Source of the DNA: DASXRC01 sp036506795
GTDB lineage: Bacteria; Actinomycetota; Actinomycetes; Mycobacteriales; Micromonosporaceae
Length of the DNA stretch: 54,381 nucleotides
Reading direction: 5' to 3'
NCBI GenBank assembly: GCA_036506795.1
Contig: DASXRC010000013.1
Span: 1 to 54,381 of the forward strand
Position 1 is the first letter of the stretch, and the number at the start of each line of letters is the position of its first letter. Shown here piece by piece: positions 32,667 to 41,422 of this stretch. Both the position numbers and the translations under genes were made by a program. The notes under the pieces are model-generated. The model worked only from the letters and a program-made list of their open reading frames with translations, did no database searches and was not told the origin of the DNA.

Positions 32667-34004
32667 CTACAGCGCGGCCACCTTCGCCAGCAACAACGCC
32701 TCGGCCAAGCACACCCGCTCGAACTCGGCCAGGTGCAGGCTCTCGTTCGGCCCGTGTGCCCGCGAGTGTGGATCCTCCACGCCGGTCACCAGAATCGCCG
32801 CCTGCGGGAACATCTCCTGGAACGTCGCGATGAAGGGGATCGAGCCGCCGACGCCGAGGTCCACCGCGTCGACGCCGTCCCAGGCCTCGCGGAAGGCGGC
32901 CCTCGCCGCTTCGTACGCCGGCCCGCTGGCGTCGATCACACAGGGCGCGCCGTCGCTCTCGAACGTGACGGTGACCCGGGCGCCCCACGGCGCGTGCTTC
33001 TCGAGGTGGGCGCGCAGCGCCACGTACGCCGATTTGGGATCGTCCCCGGGCGCCAGCCGCACATTGAGCTTGGCCTTCGCCGCCGGAACGAGCGCGTTCG
33101 GGGCTTCAGCCGTGCGCGGCGCGTCCACGCCGAGCACCGAGATCGCCGGCTTGGTCCAGATCCGGTCGACGAGCCGACCGGTGCCGATGAACGAGACGCC
33201 GTCGACCATGCCCGCCTCGGCGCGCAGCCGGTCCTCGGGGTAGTCCAACGCCGATGCCTGCCGCGTGACCAGACCGTCCACCGCCACGTCGCCCGCCTCG
33301 TCGTGCAGTGTGGCGAGCAGCCGGCTCAGCGCGGTTAGCGCGTCCGGCACCGGCCCGCCGAACATGCCGCTGTGCACGGCGTGGTCCAGCGTGCGCAGCT
33401 CCACGAAGCAGTTGACGATGCCCCGCAGCGACGTCGTCAGGGCCGGGACGCCCACGTCCCAGTTGCCCGAGTCCGCGATCACGATTACGTCGGCGGCGAG
33501 CTCGTCTCGGTGCTCGGCGAGCAGTCGCTCCAGCGACTCCGAGCCGTACTCCTCCTCGCCCTCGACAAAGACGACCACTCCGACGGGGAGGGCCTCCCCG
33601 AACGCCCGAAGCGCGGCGACGTGCGCCATGATCCCCGCCTTGTCGTCCGCGGCGCCGCGTGCGTACAGCCGCCCGTCGCGTTCGACCGGCTCGAATGGCT
33701 CGGTGTCCCACAGCGCCGCGTCGCCGGTGGGCTGCACATCGTGGTGGGCGTACAACAGGACGGTCCGGCCACCCGGCGGCCCGGGCCGGCGACCGATCAC
33801 CGCGGGCTGGCCACCGGCCCGGACGATCGTCACGTCGAGGCCGCAGCCGCGCAGCAGCTCGGCGGTTGCCTCGGCGGAGCGCTCGACGTGCGAGTGGTCG
33901 AAGCCCTCGAACGCGATGCCGGGGATGCGGACGAGGCGCTCGAGGTCGGCGCGTACGCCGGGCAATTCGCGGGCGATCGCTGCCCGCAGATCCAAGTCGG
34001 TCAT
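32667..34004 (-). CDS. M20 family dipeptidase/carboxypeptidase
   Basis: 445 aa from the ATG at 34004; TACGAT seven bases upstream supports this start over ATG 34028. The metal ligands and catalytic residues are in order: His in YAHHDVQP, Asp in ARGAADDKAGIM, Glu pair in EGEEEYGS, Asp in IADSGNW, and the C-terminal His in GPNESLH. The lid/dimerisation domain lies between (about 190-300). M20 members of this group cut dipeptides and small peptides in the cytoplasm. The enzyme looks active; substrate unknown. It is not visibly in an operon with the M48 gene 45 bases upstream. Confidence 0.93.
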   Translation of the reverse strand: MTDLDLRAAIARELPGVRADLERLVRIPGIAFEGFDHSHVERSAEATAELLRGCGLDVTIVRAGGQPAVIGRRPGPPGGRTVLLYAHHDVQPTGDAALWDTEPFEPVERDGRLYARGAADDKAGIMAHVAALRAFGEALPVGVVVFVEGEEEYGSESLERLLAEHRDELAADVIVIADSGNWDVGVPALTTSLRGIVNCFVELRTLDHAVHSGMFGGPVPDALTALSRLLATLHDEAGDVAVDGLVTRQASALDYPEDRLRAEAGMVDGVSFIGTGRLVDRIWTKPAISVLGVDAPRTAEAPNALVPAAKAKLNVRLAPGDDPKSAYVALRAHLEKHAPWGARVTVTFESDGAPCVIDASGPAYEAARAAFREAWDGVDAVDLGVGGSIPFIATFQEMFPQAAILVTGVEDPHSRAHGPNESLHLAEFERVCLAEALLLAKVAAL

Positions 34005-34011
34005 GCCCGGC

Positions 34012-34017
34012 ATCGTA
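34012..34017 (-). promoter_or_regulatory. -10 box for leaderless start of the M20 gene
   Basis: TACGAT on the minus strand, 7 bases before the ATG at 34004. Confidence 0.5.
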
Positions 34018-34049
34018 TGCCGGGTCATTACCGGCGGGCCGAGCGCACC

Positions 34050-35183
34050 TTACTCGGACTCGTCGGCGTCCTCGGTCGGCCGCTGCTCCGAGCGCCGGGT
34101 GCGCGCGCCGGCGGCCCGGGCGGCCGCCTCGCCGGCCGAGCTCGCCCACGTACGGGCTCGGGCGACGCCCCCGCCAACCCAGCCGCCGACGTCCGTGGCG
34201 CCGTCGCCGAGTCGGCGCAGGAGCGAGACGAGCGGGTCCTGCGAGCGCTGGAACGCCTCGCGGTAGGAGTCGGCGGCGGCCTTCACGTCCTCGGCCATCG
34301 AGGTGTCCGCGTCGTCGTCGCGGCGCGGGTAGTCGCCTGCGAGGATCCGGCCGTACGCCCCCGACTCGATCCACTGTCGCAGTTGAGCGGCCCTGGCGAC
34401 CGGCACCGGATGGCTGCGAAACGCGGTCAGGCGGATCTTGTGCACGCTGTCCCGAAGGTCGCCCGCGCGCTCGTAATCGGCCGCCTGCTCCAGAAACGCC
34501 GCGGTGTCGATCTCCGAGAGGTCGCCGCCGCCGGCGAGCTTCATCAGCAGGCGGGTCGCCGCGGCCGGATCCTGGCCGGCCAGCAGCCCCGCCCGGTCGG
34601 CCGACAGCTCGGCCTTGCGCCACCACTCATACATCGCAGCGATGATGCCGCGCAGGGCGAGCGCCCCGACCGGCAGCCAGCTCAGACTCTGTGCCCAGCC
34701 GGTGAGGATGATCAGTATGGTCTTGTAGACGGCGTGCCCGCTGCGGACGTGGCCGATCTCGTGGCCGAGCAGGCAGCGCAGCTCATCCTCGTCGAGCTGG
34801 TTGACCGCGGCGGTGTTGACCACGATGAACGGCCGCTCCATGCCGATGGCCTCGGCGTTGAGCCATGGCGACTGCGCGACGTACAGCTCGGGCGGCTCGT
34901 CGACGTCCAGCGTTGCGGCCGCCTCGGTGAACCGGTGGTAGACCCGCGGGTACTGACGGTGGTCGACCCGGATCGCGCCGCCGAGGACCTGCAGGCGGAA
35001 GCCGCGCTCGTTCCACATCCCGAAGAACGCCTTGACCACGTCGTCGAAGCCGCGCAGCTCGCGCAGCGCCGTCAGCGCGCCACGGTCGGCGGGGTGCTCC
35101 CAGGCGCGGGAGCTGATGCCGGTCAGCACCACACGTCGCCGAGCCGGCACGGTACCCGCTGCGGCCTCATCCCCGGTGGTCAT
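34050..35183 (-). CDS. M48 family metallopeptidase
   Basis: 377 aa, ATG with GGAGG five bases upstream. The zinc motif HEIGH lies in LLGHEIGHVRSGH, about residues 144-148; the third ligand is in KAELSADRAG. A hydrophobic stretch between them (TILIILTGWAQSLSWLPVGAL) may enter the membrane, as in other M48 enzymes. The C-terminal 80 residues are low complexity and Ala/Arg/Gly-rich. Relatives (HtpX, Oma1 types) degrade damaged membrane proteins; this one is of the soluble or peripheral kind. The M20 gene follows 45 bases downstream from its own promoter. Confidence 0.88.
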   Translation of the reverse strand: MTTGDEAAAGTVPARRRVVLTGISSRAWEHPADRGALTALRELRGFDDVVKAFFGMWNERGFRLQVLGGAIRVDHRQYPRVYHRFTEAAATLDVDEPPELYVAQSPWLNAEAIGMERPFIVVNTAAVNQLDEDELRCLLGHEIGHVRSGHAVYKTILIILTGWAQSLSWLPVGALALRGIIAAMYEWWRKAELSADRAGLLAGQDPAAATRLLMKLAGGGDLSEIDTAAFLEQAADYERAGDLRDSVHKIRLTAFRSHPVPVARAAQLRQWIESGAYGRILAGDYPRRDDDADTSMAEDVKAAADSYREAFQRSQDPLVSLLRRLGDGATDVGGWVGGGVARARTWASSAGEAAARAAGARTRRSEQRPTEDADESE

Positions 35184-35292
35184 CCGCGCCTCCCACATCG
35201 ACAGCCGCCGTTCAACTCGACGGCCGGCCCGCCCGCTCCGCCGATCGTCCCCTACTCCCCGGGCGCCCGTCTACGCTCCGTTGGTCCGACGA

Positions 35293-35901
35293 TCAGTCGG
35301 CCCGTACGTACTGCTCGGTCGGGTCGTGTGCGGCGTCCGGAGCGCCGTCGACGACGAGATCGGCGTGGTGGGCCGTGGCGTCCGCGGCGAAGTGGGCCTC
35401 CTCGCGCAGCCGCCATTTCTCGAGGTACGCCCGGAGCGCGTCCCCATCGCGGCCGAGCGCCCGGGCTAGCCGCAGATCGCTCGGGGCGGTGACGAACACG
35501 GCGAGGCTGAGCCGGGGGCGGATTGCCGCGCGAGCCGCACTCACTCCCTCGACGATCACCACCGGCGCCGGCGGGACGCCGACGGTGGCGTCCCCGAACG
35601 CTCCGCGGTGCCAGTCGTAGCGGCGGTACCCGCCGGGGCGGCCGGCCGCCAGCGGTTCGAGCACGTCCCGCTCCAGCCGCCCCCAGAACGTGAATTGATC
35701 GTCCCAGCCGTCGAGCAGGTCGTCGGTGCGCACAACCGGCACCACCTGGCCGCTTGCCTGTCCGATGGCCTCGGCCAGCCGCGCGGCGAAGTCGGTCTTG
35801 CCGGCACCGCTCGGACCGTCGACCGCGACCAGGCGCACCGAGCCCAGCCGTGGCGGGGCAGCGAGCACCCGGGCGGCGAGGTCCGCGTACGACTCGATCA
35901 C
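35293..35901 (-). CDS. Uridine kinase-like P-loop NTPase
   Basis: 202 aa, GTG start in a 4-base overlap with cobD. The Walker A is GPSGAGKT (about 29-36). The strand VVPVVRTDDLLDGWDD is the substrate-binding region typical of uridine/cytidine kinase relatives, and VVIVEGVSA is the second core strand. It is short of the normal uridine kinase C-terminus, so the substrate may be another nucleoside or a small phosphorylated compound. It ends the operon oxidase-cobD-kinase; a cobalamin-linked role is possible but not shown. Confidence 0.75.
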   Translation of the reverse strand: MIESYADLAARVLAAPPRLGSVRLVAVDGPSGAGKTDFAARLAEAIGQASGQVVPVVRTDDLLDGWDDQFTFWGRLERDVLEPLAAGRPGGYRRYDWHRGAFGDATVGVPPAPVVIVEGVSAARAAIRPRLSLAVFVTAPSDLRLARALGRDGDALRAYLEKWRLREEAHFAADATAHHADLVVDGAPDAAHDPTEQYVRAD

Positions 35902-36890
35902 CCCGATAGGGTCTCACCGGCGGTCAGTCGCCGTGTGCGGCCGGAGTACCGTCTGGTTCCGATCGCTGCGGCGGCCGACGCGGCGAGCGCGACGGCGGCG
36001 AGGCCCACCGCGCTGGACAGCGCCGCGGCGCGGCGGATGTCGCAGGCGTTCGGTCGCGGACCGTCGCCAAGTAGTGGTCGGGTTTCCGACCGTCCGAAGT
36101 AGACGTTGCGACCGCCGAGCCGGACGCCCAGCGCACCGGCCATCGCCGCCTCGCACTGACCCGCGTTGGGGCTGGGGTGGCGACTGCCGTCGCGCCGCCA
36201 GATCCGGAGCGCCTGGCCGGCGTCGCCGTTGGCCAGCGGTGCGAACGCCGCGGTCAGGGCCGCCGTCAGGCGGGACGGCACGAGGTTCAGTGCGTCGTCG
36301 AGGCGGGCCGCCGCGGTGCCGAACCGGGCGTACCGCGCCGACCGATGCCCGACCATCGCATCCAATGTGTTGGCCGCGCGGTAGCCGACGAGCCCTGGCA
36401 GCCCGGCCACCGCACCCCAGAACAGCGGCGCCACCACGGCGTCGGAGGTGTTCTCCGCGATTGACTCGACCGTCGCCCGGGCCAGCTCGGGCTCGTCCAG
36501 TCCGGCTGGGTCACGCCCGCACAGATGTGGTAGCCGCTCCCGGGCCGCGGCCAGCTCGCCACGCTCGAGTGCGGCCGCCATGGCGGTCGCCTCTTGGCGC
36601 AGGGTCCGCGCGCCGAGCGCCGTCCACGTGGCGGTGGCCACCGCGACGCCACGCGCGACCGGCCGACGCCGGGTGGCGAGGCCGACCACGACCGCGGCAA
36701 CGACGGGGACACCAACCGCGACCGAGGCGTACCGCGTGCCGGCCGCCCGGGTCGGGGCGTAGAGCCGCGGCTCGAGGGCCTCGGCGGCGCGGCCGTACGC
36801 GGCGACCGGATGCCCCCGCCGCGGGTCACCGACGAGCGCGTCCAGCGCGAAGCCGGCCAGCAGGCCCAGAGCGTCGGCGGTCCTCCTCAT
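35898..36890 (-). CDS. cobD: Adenosylcobinamide-phosphate synthase
   Basis: 330 aa, ATG in a 4-base ATGA overlap with the upstream oxidase gene. Integral membrane CobD/CbiB protein that joins aminopropanol (phosphate) to adenosylcobyric acid in cobalamin synthesis. Diagnostic segments: LLAGFALDALVGDPRRGHPV at the start, RATVESIAENTSDAVVAPLFW, GYRAANTLDAMVGHRS and SPNAGQCEAAMAGALGVRLGG. Several hydrophobic segments are present. The other cob genes seen here (cobC, cobT, cysG) lie 10 kb away, so the pathway is split along the chromosome. Confidence 0.94.
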   Translation of the reverse strand: MRRTADALGLLAGFALDALVGDPRRGHPVAAYGRAAEALEPRLYAPTRAAGTRYASVAVGVPVVAAVVVGLATRRRPVARGVAVATATWTALGARTLRQEATAMAAALERGELAAARERLPHLCGRDPAGLDEPELARATVESIAENTSDAVVAPLFWGAVAGLPGLVGYRAANTLDAMVGHRSARYARFGTAAARLDDALNLVPSRLTAALTAAFAPLANGDAGQALRIWRRDGSRHPSPNAGQCEAAMAGALGVRLGGRNVYFGRSETRPLLGDGPRPNACDIRRAAALSSAVGLAAVALAASAAAAIGTRRYSGRTRRLTAGETLSG

Positions 36891-38044
36891 CGGCGCGCGC
36901 CCGCGAACCGGTCCGGCGCGAAGATGTCAATGGGATGGTCGGTGGCGCCCCGCTGCGCCAGGTCGGCGAGGATTTCGCCGATCACCGGCACGAACTTGAA
37001 GCCGTGACCCGAGAAGCCGGCCGCCACGCTGACCGAGTCGTGCCTGGGGTGCCGGCCGACCACGAAGTGACCGTCCGGGGTAAGCGTGTAGAGGCACCGC
37101 TTGCCGCCCAACCACCGGCCGCGGGCGAGCGCCGGCAACCGGCGCGCAAGCCACTCCACGAGGTCGCGCTCCTCCTCGGCGCGGACCGGGTCGGCACCCG
37201 CCTCAGGGTCGGCGGGCTCGTCGCCGGTGTGGAAGGCCGCCTTCACGACCGGCCCGCCCGCCAGCGCGTCGCCGGGCGGCGGGTCGAGCGCCGGGATCCC
37301 GTACGCGGTTACGCCGGCGGGGGCTTCCCAGATCCAGATCGGGCAGCGGTCGGGTGCGAACTCCGGCCCGGGCGGCGCCCAGTAGTGCTGTATGCGGCGC
37401 TCCACCCGGAACGGCACGTCGAGGTCACCCAACCGCGGTGCGCCGCCGCCCGGGCAGAGAACCAGCCGGTCCGCGGAGAGCACTCCGTCCGCGGTGTGCA
37501 CCTCCACGCCGTCGGTGGTCGTCCGCCAACCGGTGACCTCAACGCCGTAGCGCAGGTCGGCGCCGGCCTCCGCGGCCAGCCGCAGCAGGGCATCAATGGC
37601 GGCCTCGGGTCGCACGACGCCGGCGACCTCCTCATGTAGGCCGACCTCCCCATCGGCCGGTACGAATGCCGGAAACCGTCGTCGGATCTCCGCGGCGTCG
37701 AGGAGCTCGTGATCCAGCCCGTGCCGCCGGGCGGACTCGAGAGCGCCCGCCACGGTATCGGACTCCGGCCGGCCGAGCATCAGCCCGCCCGTCCGGGTCA
37801 GCAGCCGGGTGCCGGCGGCGACCTCGACACGGGGCCACAGGTCGTACGCCCGCTGCAGCAGCGGAACGTACGCCGCGCCCTCGGCGTACGCGAGGCGGAT
37901 GATCCGGGACCCGCCGGTGTGCGCGCCCCGGGTGTGCGGAGGCGTGAACCGGTCCACGCCGAGGACCCGGACGCCGCGCTCGGCAAGGTGGTACGCCGCC
38001 GCCGCACCCATGCTGCCCAGTCCGACGACGATGACGTCTGGCAT
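36887..38044 (-). CDS. solA: MSOX-type FAD oxidase (sarcosine oxidase/N-methyltryptophan oxidase)
   Basis: 385 aa from an ATG with a strong GGAGGGG site. The N-terminal Rossmann motif VVGLGSMGAAAAYHLAERG binds FAD. The conserved Cys in GKRCLYTLTPDGHF is the residue to which FAD is covalently attached in monomeric sarcosine oxidase. The enzyme should oxidise an N-methylated or similar amino acid to release formaldehyde and H2O2; which one is unknown. It heads an operon with cobD and a kinase-like gene by 4-base overlaps. A TAGGCT box 38 bases upstream of the start serves as a leadered promoter. Confidence 0.88.
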   Translation of the reverse strand: MPDVIVVGLGSMGAAAAYHLAERGVRVLGVDRFTPPHTRGAHTGGSRIIRLAYAEGAAYVPLLQRAYDLWPRVEVAAGTRLLTRTGGLMLGRPESDTVAGALESARRHGLDHELLDAAEIRRRFPAFVPADGEVGLHEEVAGVVRPEAAIDALLRLAAEAGADLRYGVEVTGWRTTTDGVEVHTADGVLSADRLVLCPGGGAPRLGDLDVPFRVERRIQHYWAPPGPEFAPDRCPIWIWEAPAGVTAYGIPALDPPPGDALAGGPVVKAAFHTGDEPADPEAGADPVRAEEERDLVEWLARRLPALARGRWLGGKRCLYTLTPDGHFVVGRHPRHDSVSVAAGFSGHGFKFVPVIGEILADLAQRGATDHPIDIFAPDRFAGARR

Positions 38045-38111
38045 GGCGCCCCTCCCCCGTGCGGTCCTGGCCTCCGGCCCGCAGCCTAATGGCGTAGCGA
38101 CCGACCGGCGC

Positions 38112-38144
38112 CGGGGTGGGGAGCGGGAGGCTCTCCCCACCCCG
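38112..38144 (-). terminator. Strong GC hairpin after ssb
   Basis: The arms 38112-38123 and 38133-38144 form a perfect 12-bp stem with a 9-base loop. It begins 6 bases after the ssb stop in its direction of transcription and separates ssb from the oxidase operon. Confidence 0.7.
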
Positions 38145-38150
38145 ACGCGA

Positions 38151-38948
38151 TCAGGCTGGCACCGGAGCGCGGCCCCGGCCTCGCCTGCCCCGGCCCGACG
38201 TCGCCGACTGGGTGGCATTGTCACCATCCGTGTCGCCGCTGGCACCGTCACCATCGGTGTCGCCGCTGGCGACGTCGCCACCGTCGAGGTCGCCGCCGCC
38301 CCCGCCGCCAACGGCCTCTTGGACTGCGAGCGGACTCAGCTCGTCGTCCGAGTCGTTCCCGCCGAGCCCGGGAGCGAACGTCTCGAACGCGTCGGCGCGT
38401 CCGTACGGCTCGTAGCCGGTCGCCGGCGATACAGGCTCGGCGGCGAAGCCCGGGTCATCGTCGTCGGCGAATCCGTGCTCGCCGTACCGCACCGGCGCGT
38501 CCGCGGCGGTGAGCGCCTCGGCGGCTTCGCCCTGGACGAGACCCTCCGCCTCTTGGTCTTCGATGGAGTTCGTGGCCCCAGTGGGCCGGTTACGAACGAA
38601 CTTCCCGCGGCCCCGCGACAGGTCGTGGCCCACGGCCACCGCGTCGAGCTCGTAGAGGGTGCGATGATTGTTGTCCTGGTCGGTCCAGTCCCGGGTGTAG
38701 AGCCGGCCCACAACGACGACCGGGTCGCCCGTCATCACCGACGCGGACACGCCCTCGGCGAGCCTGCGCCAGCAGTTCACCCGCACCCGAAAACTGTTGC
38801 CGTCCACCCACTTACCACTCTCCCGGTCCATCCGGCGAGCCGTGGACGCTACCTTGAACCTTGCCACCAGCGCGCCCGTGTTGGACGTGCGCCTCCACTC
38901 CGGCGCCGTGAGCACGTTGCCCACGATCGTGACGTACGTGTCGAACAT
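38151..38948 (-). CDS. ssb: Single-stranded DNA-binding protein (SSB paralogue, Rv2478c type)
   Basis: 265 aa, ATG with GGAGAG seven bases upstream. Residues 1-110 are an OB fold: MFDTYVTIVGNVLTAPEW, ARFKVASTARR, NSFRVRVNCWRRLAEGV and VVVVGRLYTRDW. The second half is disordered: an acidic part with repeated Gly-Asp-Thr-Asp units (about 215-245), then a basic RGRRGRGRAPVPA end. Housekeeping SSBs end in an acidic DDDIPF-like tip that recruits replication proteins; that tip is absent. This is therefore probably the second SSB (Rv2478c type), linked to competence, sporulation or repair. Palindrome and DnaA-box-like sites lie upstream. Confidence 0.85.
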   Translation of the reverse strand: MFDTYVTIVGNVLTAPEWRRTSNTGALVARFKVASTARRMDRESGKWVDGNSFRVRVNCWRRLAEGVSASVMTGDPVVVVGRLYTRDWTDQDNNHRTLYELDAVAVGHDLSRGRGKFVRNRPTGATNSIEDQEAEGLVQGEAAEALTAADAPVRYGEHGFADDDDPGFAAEPVSPATGYEPYGRADAFETFAPGLGGNDSDDELSPLAVQEAVGGGGGGDLDGGDVASGDTDGDGASGDTDGDNATQSATSGRGRRGRGRAPVPA

Positions 38949-38980
38949 CGTCTCTCCACTGTGTCCGATCCGATTGACGT

Positions 38981-38994
38981 ACGAGTCGACTCGT
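38981..38994. promoter_or_regulatory. 14-bp palindrome upstream of ssb
   Basis: A perfect 14-bp palindrome (ACGAGTCGACTCGT), 33-46 bases before the ssb start. Its place suggests an operator, but no regulator is identified. Confidence 0.35.
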
Positions 38995-39045
38995 GGCCAA
39001 GCGTGGCCCATGGGACCGACCACCGCGAGGCCGGTGGGAAGGGTC

Positions 39046-39073
39046 TGTGGACAGGCGTGCGCGCTGTGGACGA
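39046..39073 (-). promoter_or_regulatory. Two DnaA-box-like 9-mers between the ketosynthase and ssb genes
   Basis: On the minus strand CTGTCCACA (39046-39054) and TCGTCCACA (39065-39073), 19 bases apart, resemble the actinobacterial DnaA box TTGTCCACA. They lie about 100-125 bases upstream of ssb. Two boxes are too few for an origin. Confidence 0.3.
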
Positions 39074-39096
39074 CGCCCCGATCATCGACGCGTCTG

Positions 39097-40311
39097 CTAG
39101 GTGGGCGGGACAAACACGAGCGTGCCGTTGTGGCCACCGAACCCGAACGAGTTCGAGATTGCGCCGGCCGGCTGCCAGGGGCGCGGCTCGAGCACTAGGT
39201 CGATCTCGAACGCGGGATCCACCGTCGCCGTGCCCATCGTCGGCGGCAGGATGTGGTGGGCGTACGCGAGCGCCACCGACAACGCCTCGATCGCTCCGGC
39301 CGCGCCCTGCGCGTGGCCGGTCACTCCTTTGATCGAGGTGACGGCCGGGCCCGGCGTGCCGAATAGCTCGGTTATGACCTGCGCCTCGGTCTCGTCGTTC
39401 AGCTGTGTCGACGTGCCGTGCGCGTTGACGTGGGTGACCTCGACCGGCGACAACCCGGCATCGGCGAGGGCCAGTCGCATGCACTCGAGCGCACCGCGCC
39501 CGCCGGGCGCCGGTGCGGTTATGTGGTACGCGTCGGCGGTCGACGCGGATCCAGCCAGCTCGGCGTACGCCCGAGCACCGCGGACGGCCGCCTGGGATGC
39601 CTCCTCCAGCACGAGTACGGCGGCTCCCTCGGCGGCGCAGAAGCCGTCCCGCTCGACGTCGAACGGCCGGGAGATTCCGGTCGGTGACAGCGCCCGCATG
39701 TTCGCATACCCGGCGACGTTGGTGCCGGTCAGCGACGCCTCCGAGCCGCCGACCACGGCGAGGTCCGCGCGGCCCGCGGCGATCCAGCGGGCGGCGTTGG
39801 CCAGCGCGTGGGTGCCGGTCGCACACGCGGTGGAGATGGTCTCGCACGGACCGCGGAGGTCCCACCGCATGGAGACCGCCGCCGCGGCCGCGTTCGGCAT
39901 CACCATCGGCACGGTCAGCGGCGAGACCGCTCGGTCGCCGCGCTCCGCGCGTACCAATGCCTGGGTCTCCCAGGAGGTCGCCCCGCCGATCCCGGTGCCG
40001 ATCAGGACGGCGGCCCGGTCGCCATCGACGGAGGCCAGCGCCCCGGCGGTGGCCGGGGTGTCGAGCAGGCCGGCGTCGACCAGTGCCTGGGCGGCGGCGG
40101 CGATCGTGAACTGAGCGAACCGGTCCAGCCGCCGGGCCTCCACCTTGGACAGACCCCAGTCGGTGGGCGTGAAGTCGCGTACGGCTCGTATGGTCGCCGG
40201 CTCGACGGCCTTGGACAGACTCGCCCAGAAGTCCTGGAGTCCAGTTCCGTACGGCGTCACCACCCCGAGGCCCGTGATCACGACGCGTCTGCCGTCCCTC
40301 GACTCGATCAC
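39097..40311 (-). CDS. Beta-ketoacyl-ACP synthase II (FabF-like)
   Basis: 404 aa from a GTG with GGAG six bases upstream; the ATG at 40326 is a weaker alternative. Ketosynthase with Cys163 in ISTACATG as nucleophile, His in VNAHGTST and His in VTGHAQGAAG: the full C-H-H triad. It elongates acyl chains with malonyl-ACP in fatty acid or polyketide synthesis. No ACP, FabD or FabG gene is nearby, and no polyketide cluster is seen, so it is either a spare housekeeping enzyme or serves a special lipid. It lies divergent from the alpha/beta hydrolase gene. Confidence 0.9.
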   Translation of the reverse strand: MIESRDGRRVVITGLGVVTPYGTGLQDFWASLSKAVEPATIRAVRDFTPTDWGLSKVEARRLDRFAQFTIAAAAQALVDAGLLDTPATAGALASVDGDRAAVLIGTGIGGATSWETQALVRAERGDRAVSPLTVPMVMPNAAAAAVSMRWDLRGPCETISTACATGTHALANAARWIAAGRADLAVVGGSEASLTGTNVAGYANMRALSPTGISRPFDVERDGFCAAEGAAVLVLEEASQAAVRGARAYAELAGSASTADAYHITAPAPGGRGALECMRLALADAGLSPVEVTHVNAHGTSTQLNDETEAQVITELFGTPGPAVTSIKGVTGHAQGAAGAIEALSVALAYAHHILPPTMGTATVDPAFEIDLVLEPRPWQPAGAISNSFGFGGHNGTLVFVPPT

Positions 40312-40365
40312 GTTCCCCTCCCCCATGAGGCCGTCCCGCGCTCCTTACGCTAACGCCGGACGGGG

Positions 40366-40371
40366 TAGCGT
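40366..40371 (+). promoter_or_regulatory. -10 box for leaderless start of the alpha/beta hydrolase gene
   Basis: TAGCGT ends 7 bases before the GTG at 40379. Confidence 0.5.
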
Positions 40372-40378
40372 CGCAGGC

Positions 40379-41422
40379 GTGGAAACGGACGTGCTCGGAC
40401 CGCCCTATGAGCGGCAGATCATCGACCTGGGCAGCGACGACGAGGGCCCGGTCGTGGCCACACTGGTTCGCCGCCGCGCGGAGACGCCGAGCCGGCGGGC
40501 GGTGCTCTACGTGCACGGCGCGTTCGACTACTTCTTCCAGACCCACCTCGCCGACTTCTTCGTCGAGCGGGGCTGGGACTTCTACGCCATCGACTTGCGA
40601 AAATACGGCCGCAGCATCCTGCCGCACCAGACACCTAACTTCTGCCGGAGCCTCACCGAATACTTTCCCGACCTCGACGAGGCGACGCGGATCATTCGCG
40701 AGGACGACGGACACGACGTGCTCCTCATCAACGGCCACTCCACTGGTGGGCTGATCACTCCACTGTGGGTGCATGAACGGCGCACCTCGGGACTTGTCGA
40801 TGGACTCTTTCTCAACAGCCCGTTCTTCGACTTCAACGCACCCTGGTTCACGCGCCGGCCGGTCGCGGTCGCCGTCGCCGGAGTCGGCCGCCGGTGGCCG
40901 CACCGGGTAATGCCATTCCCGCTCTCGCGGGTGTACGGCGAAAGCATCCACGCTGACCACCGGGGCGAGTGGCGCTACGACCTCGCGTGGAAGCCGATCG
41001 CGGGGTTCCCGATCCGCGCCGGCTGGTTGCGCGCGATCCGCGAGGCGCAACGGATCCTCCGAGGAGGGCTCGCCATCCCGGTGCCGATCCTGTTGACCTG
41101 CTCCACCGAGTCATTCCGGGGCGCTCGGTGGCACGACTCGGCCCATGAGCGCGACGCGGTGCTGGACGTGCGGCACATGCTCCGCTGGGCGCCCGGCCTG
41201 GGCCGGCACGTCACGATCGCGCAGATCCCGGGTGGCCGGCACGACCTGACGCTGTCCCGGCCGCCGGCTCGCGACCTGCTGTTCAGCGAAGCCGACCGGT
41301 GGATCGGGGCCTACGTGGCCGGGGCGCCATCGGGCCCTCCGGCGCCGGTCGCTGCCTCGTCGGACCGGCCAGCGGAAACACGTCCCACATCCCCCGACGC
41401 CGCACCAGCAGCTCCCGGCTGA
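40379..41422 (+). CDS. Alpha/beta hydrolase (serine aminopeptidase S33-like)
   Basis: 347 aa, GTG start. Catalytic Ser in INGHSTGGLITPLW (GHSTGG elbow) and His in PGGRHDLTLS; the oxyanion region is YVHGAFDYFF. Members are lipases, esterases or lysophospholipases. The domain ends near residue 316 (WIGAYVAG); the last 30 residues are Pro/Ala/Ser-rich with no fold. These last 140 bases run antisense to the DUF1444-like gene, so the tail may simply have grown by loss of an earlier stop. Substrate unknown. Confidence 0.85.
   Translation: METDVLGPPYERQIIDLGSDDEGPVVATLVRRRAETPSRRAVLYVHGAFDYFFQTHLADFFVERGWDFYAIDLRKYGRSILPHQTPNFCRSLTEYFPDLDEATRIIREDDGHDVLLINGHSTGGLITPLWVHERRTSGLVDGLFLNSPFFDFNAPWFTRRPVAVAVAGVGRRWPHRVMPFPLSRVYGESIHADHRGEWRYDLAWKPIAGFPIRAGWLRAIREAQRILRGGLAIPVPILLTCSTESFRGARWHDSAHERDAVLDVRHMLRWAPGLGRHVTIAQIPGGRHDLTLSRPPARDLLFSEADRWIGAYVAGAPSGPPAPVAASSDRPAETRPTSPDAAPAAPG

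Noticed and set aside
39046..39073. Replication origin at the DnaA-box-like sites
   Set aside because: Only two boxes, and no dnaA or dnaN neighbours or AT-rich region.
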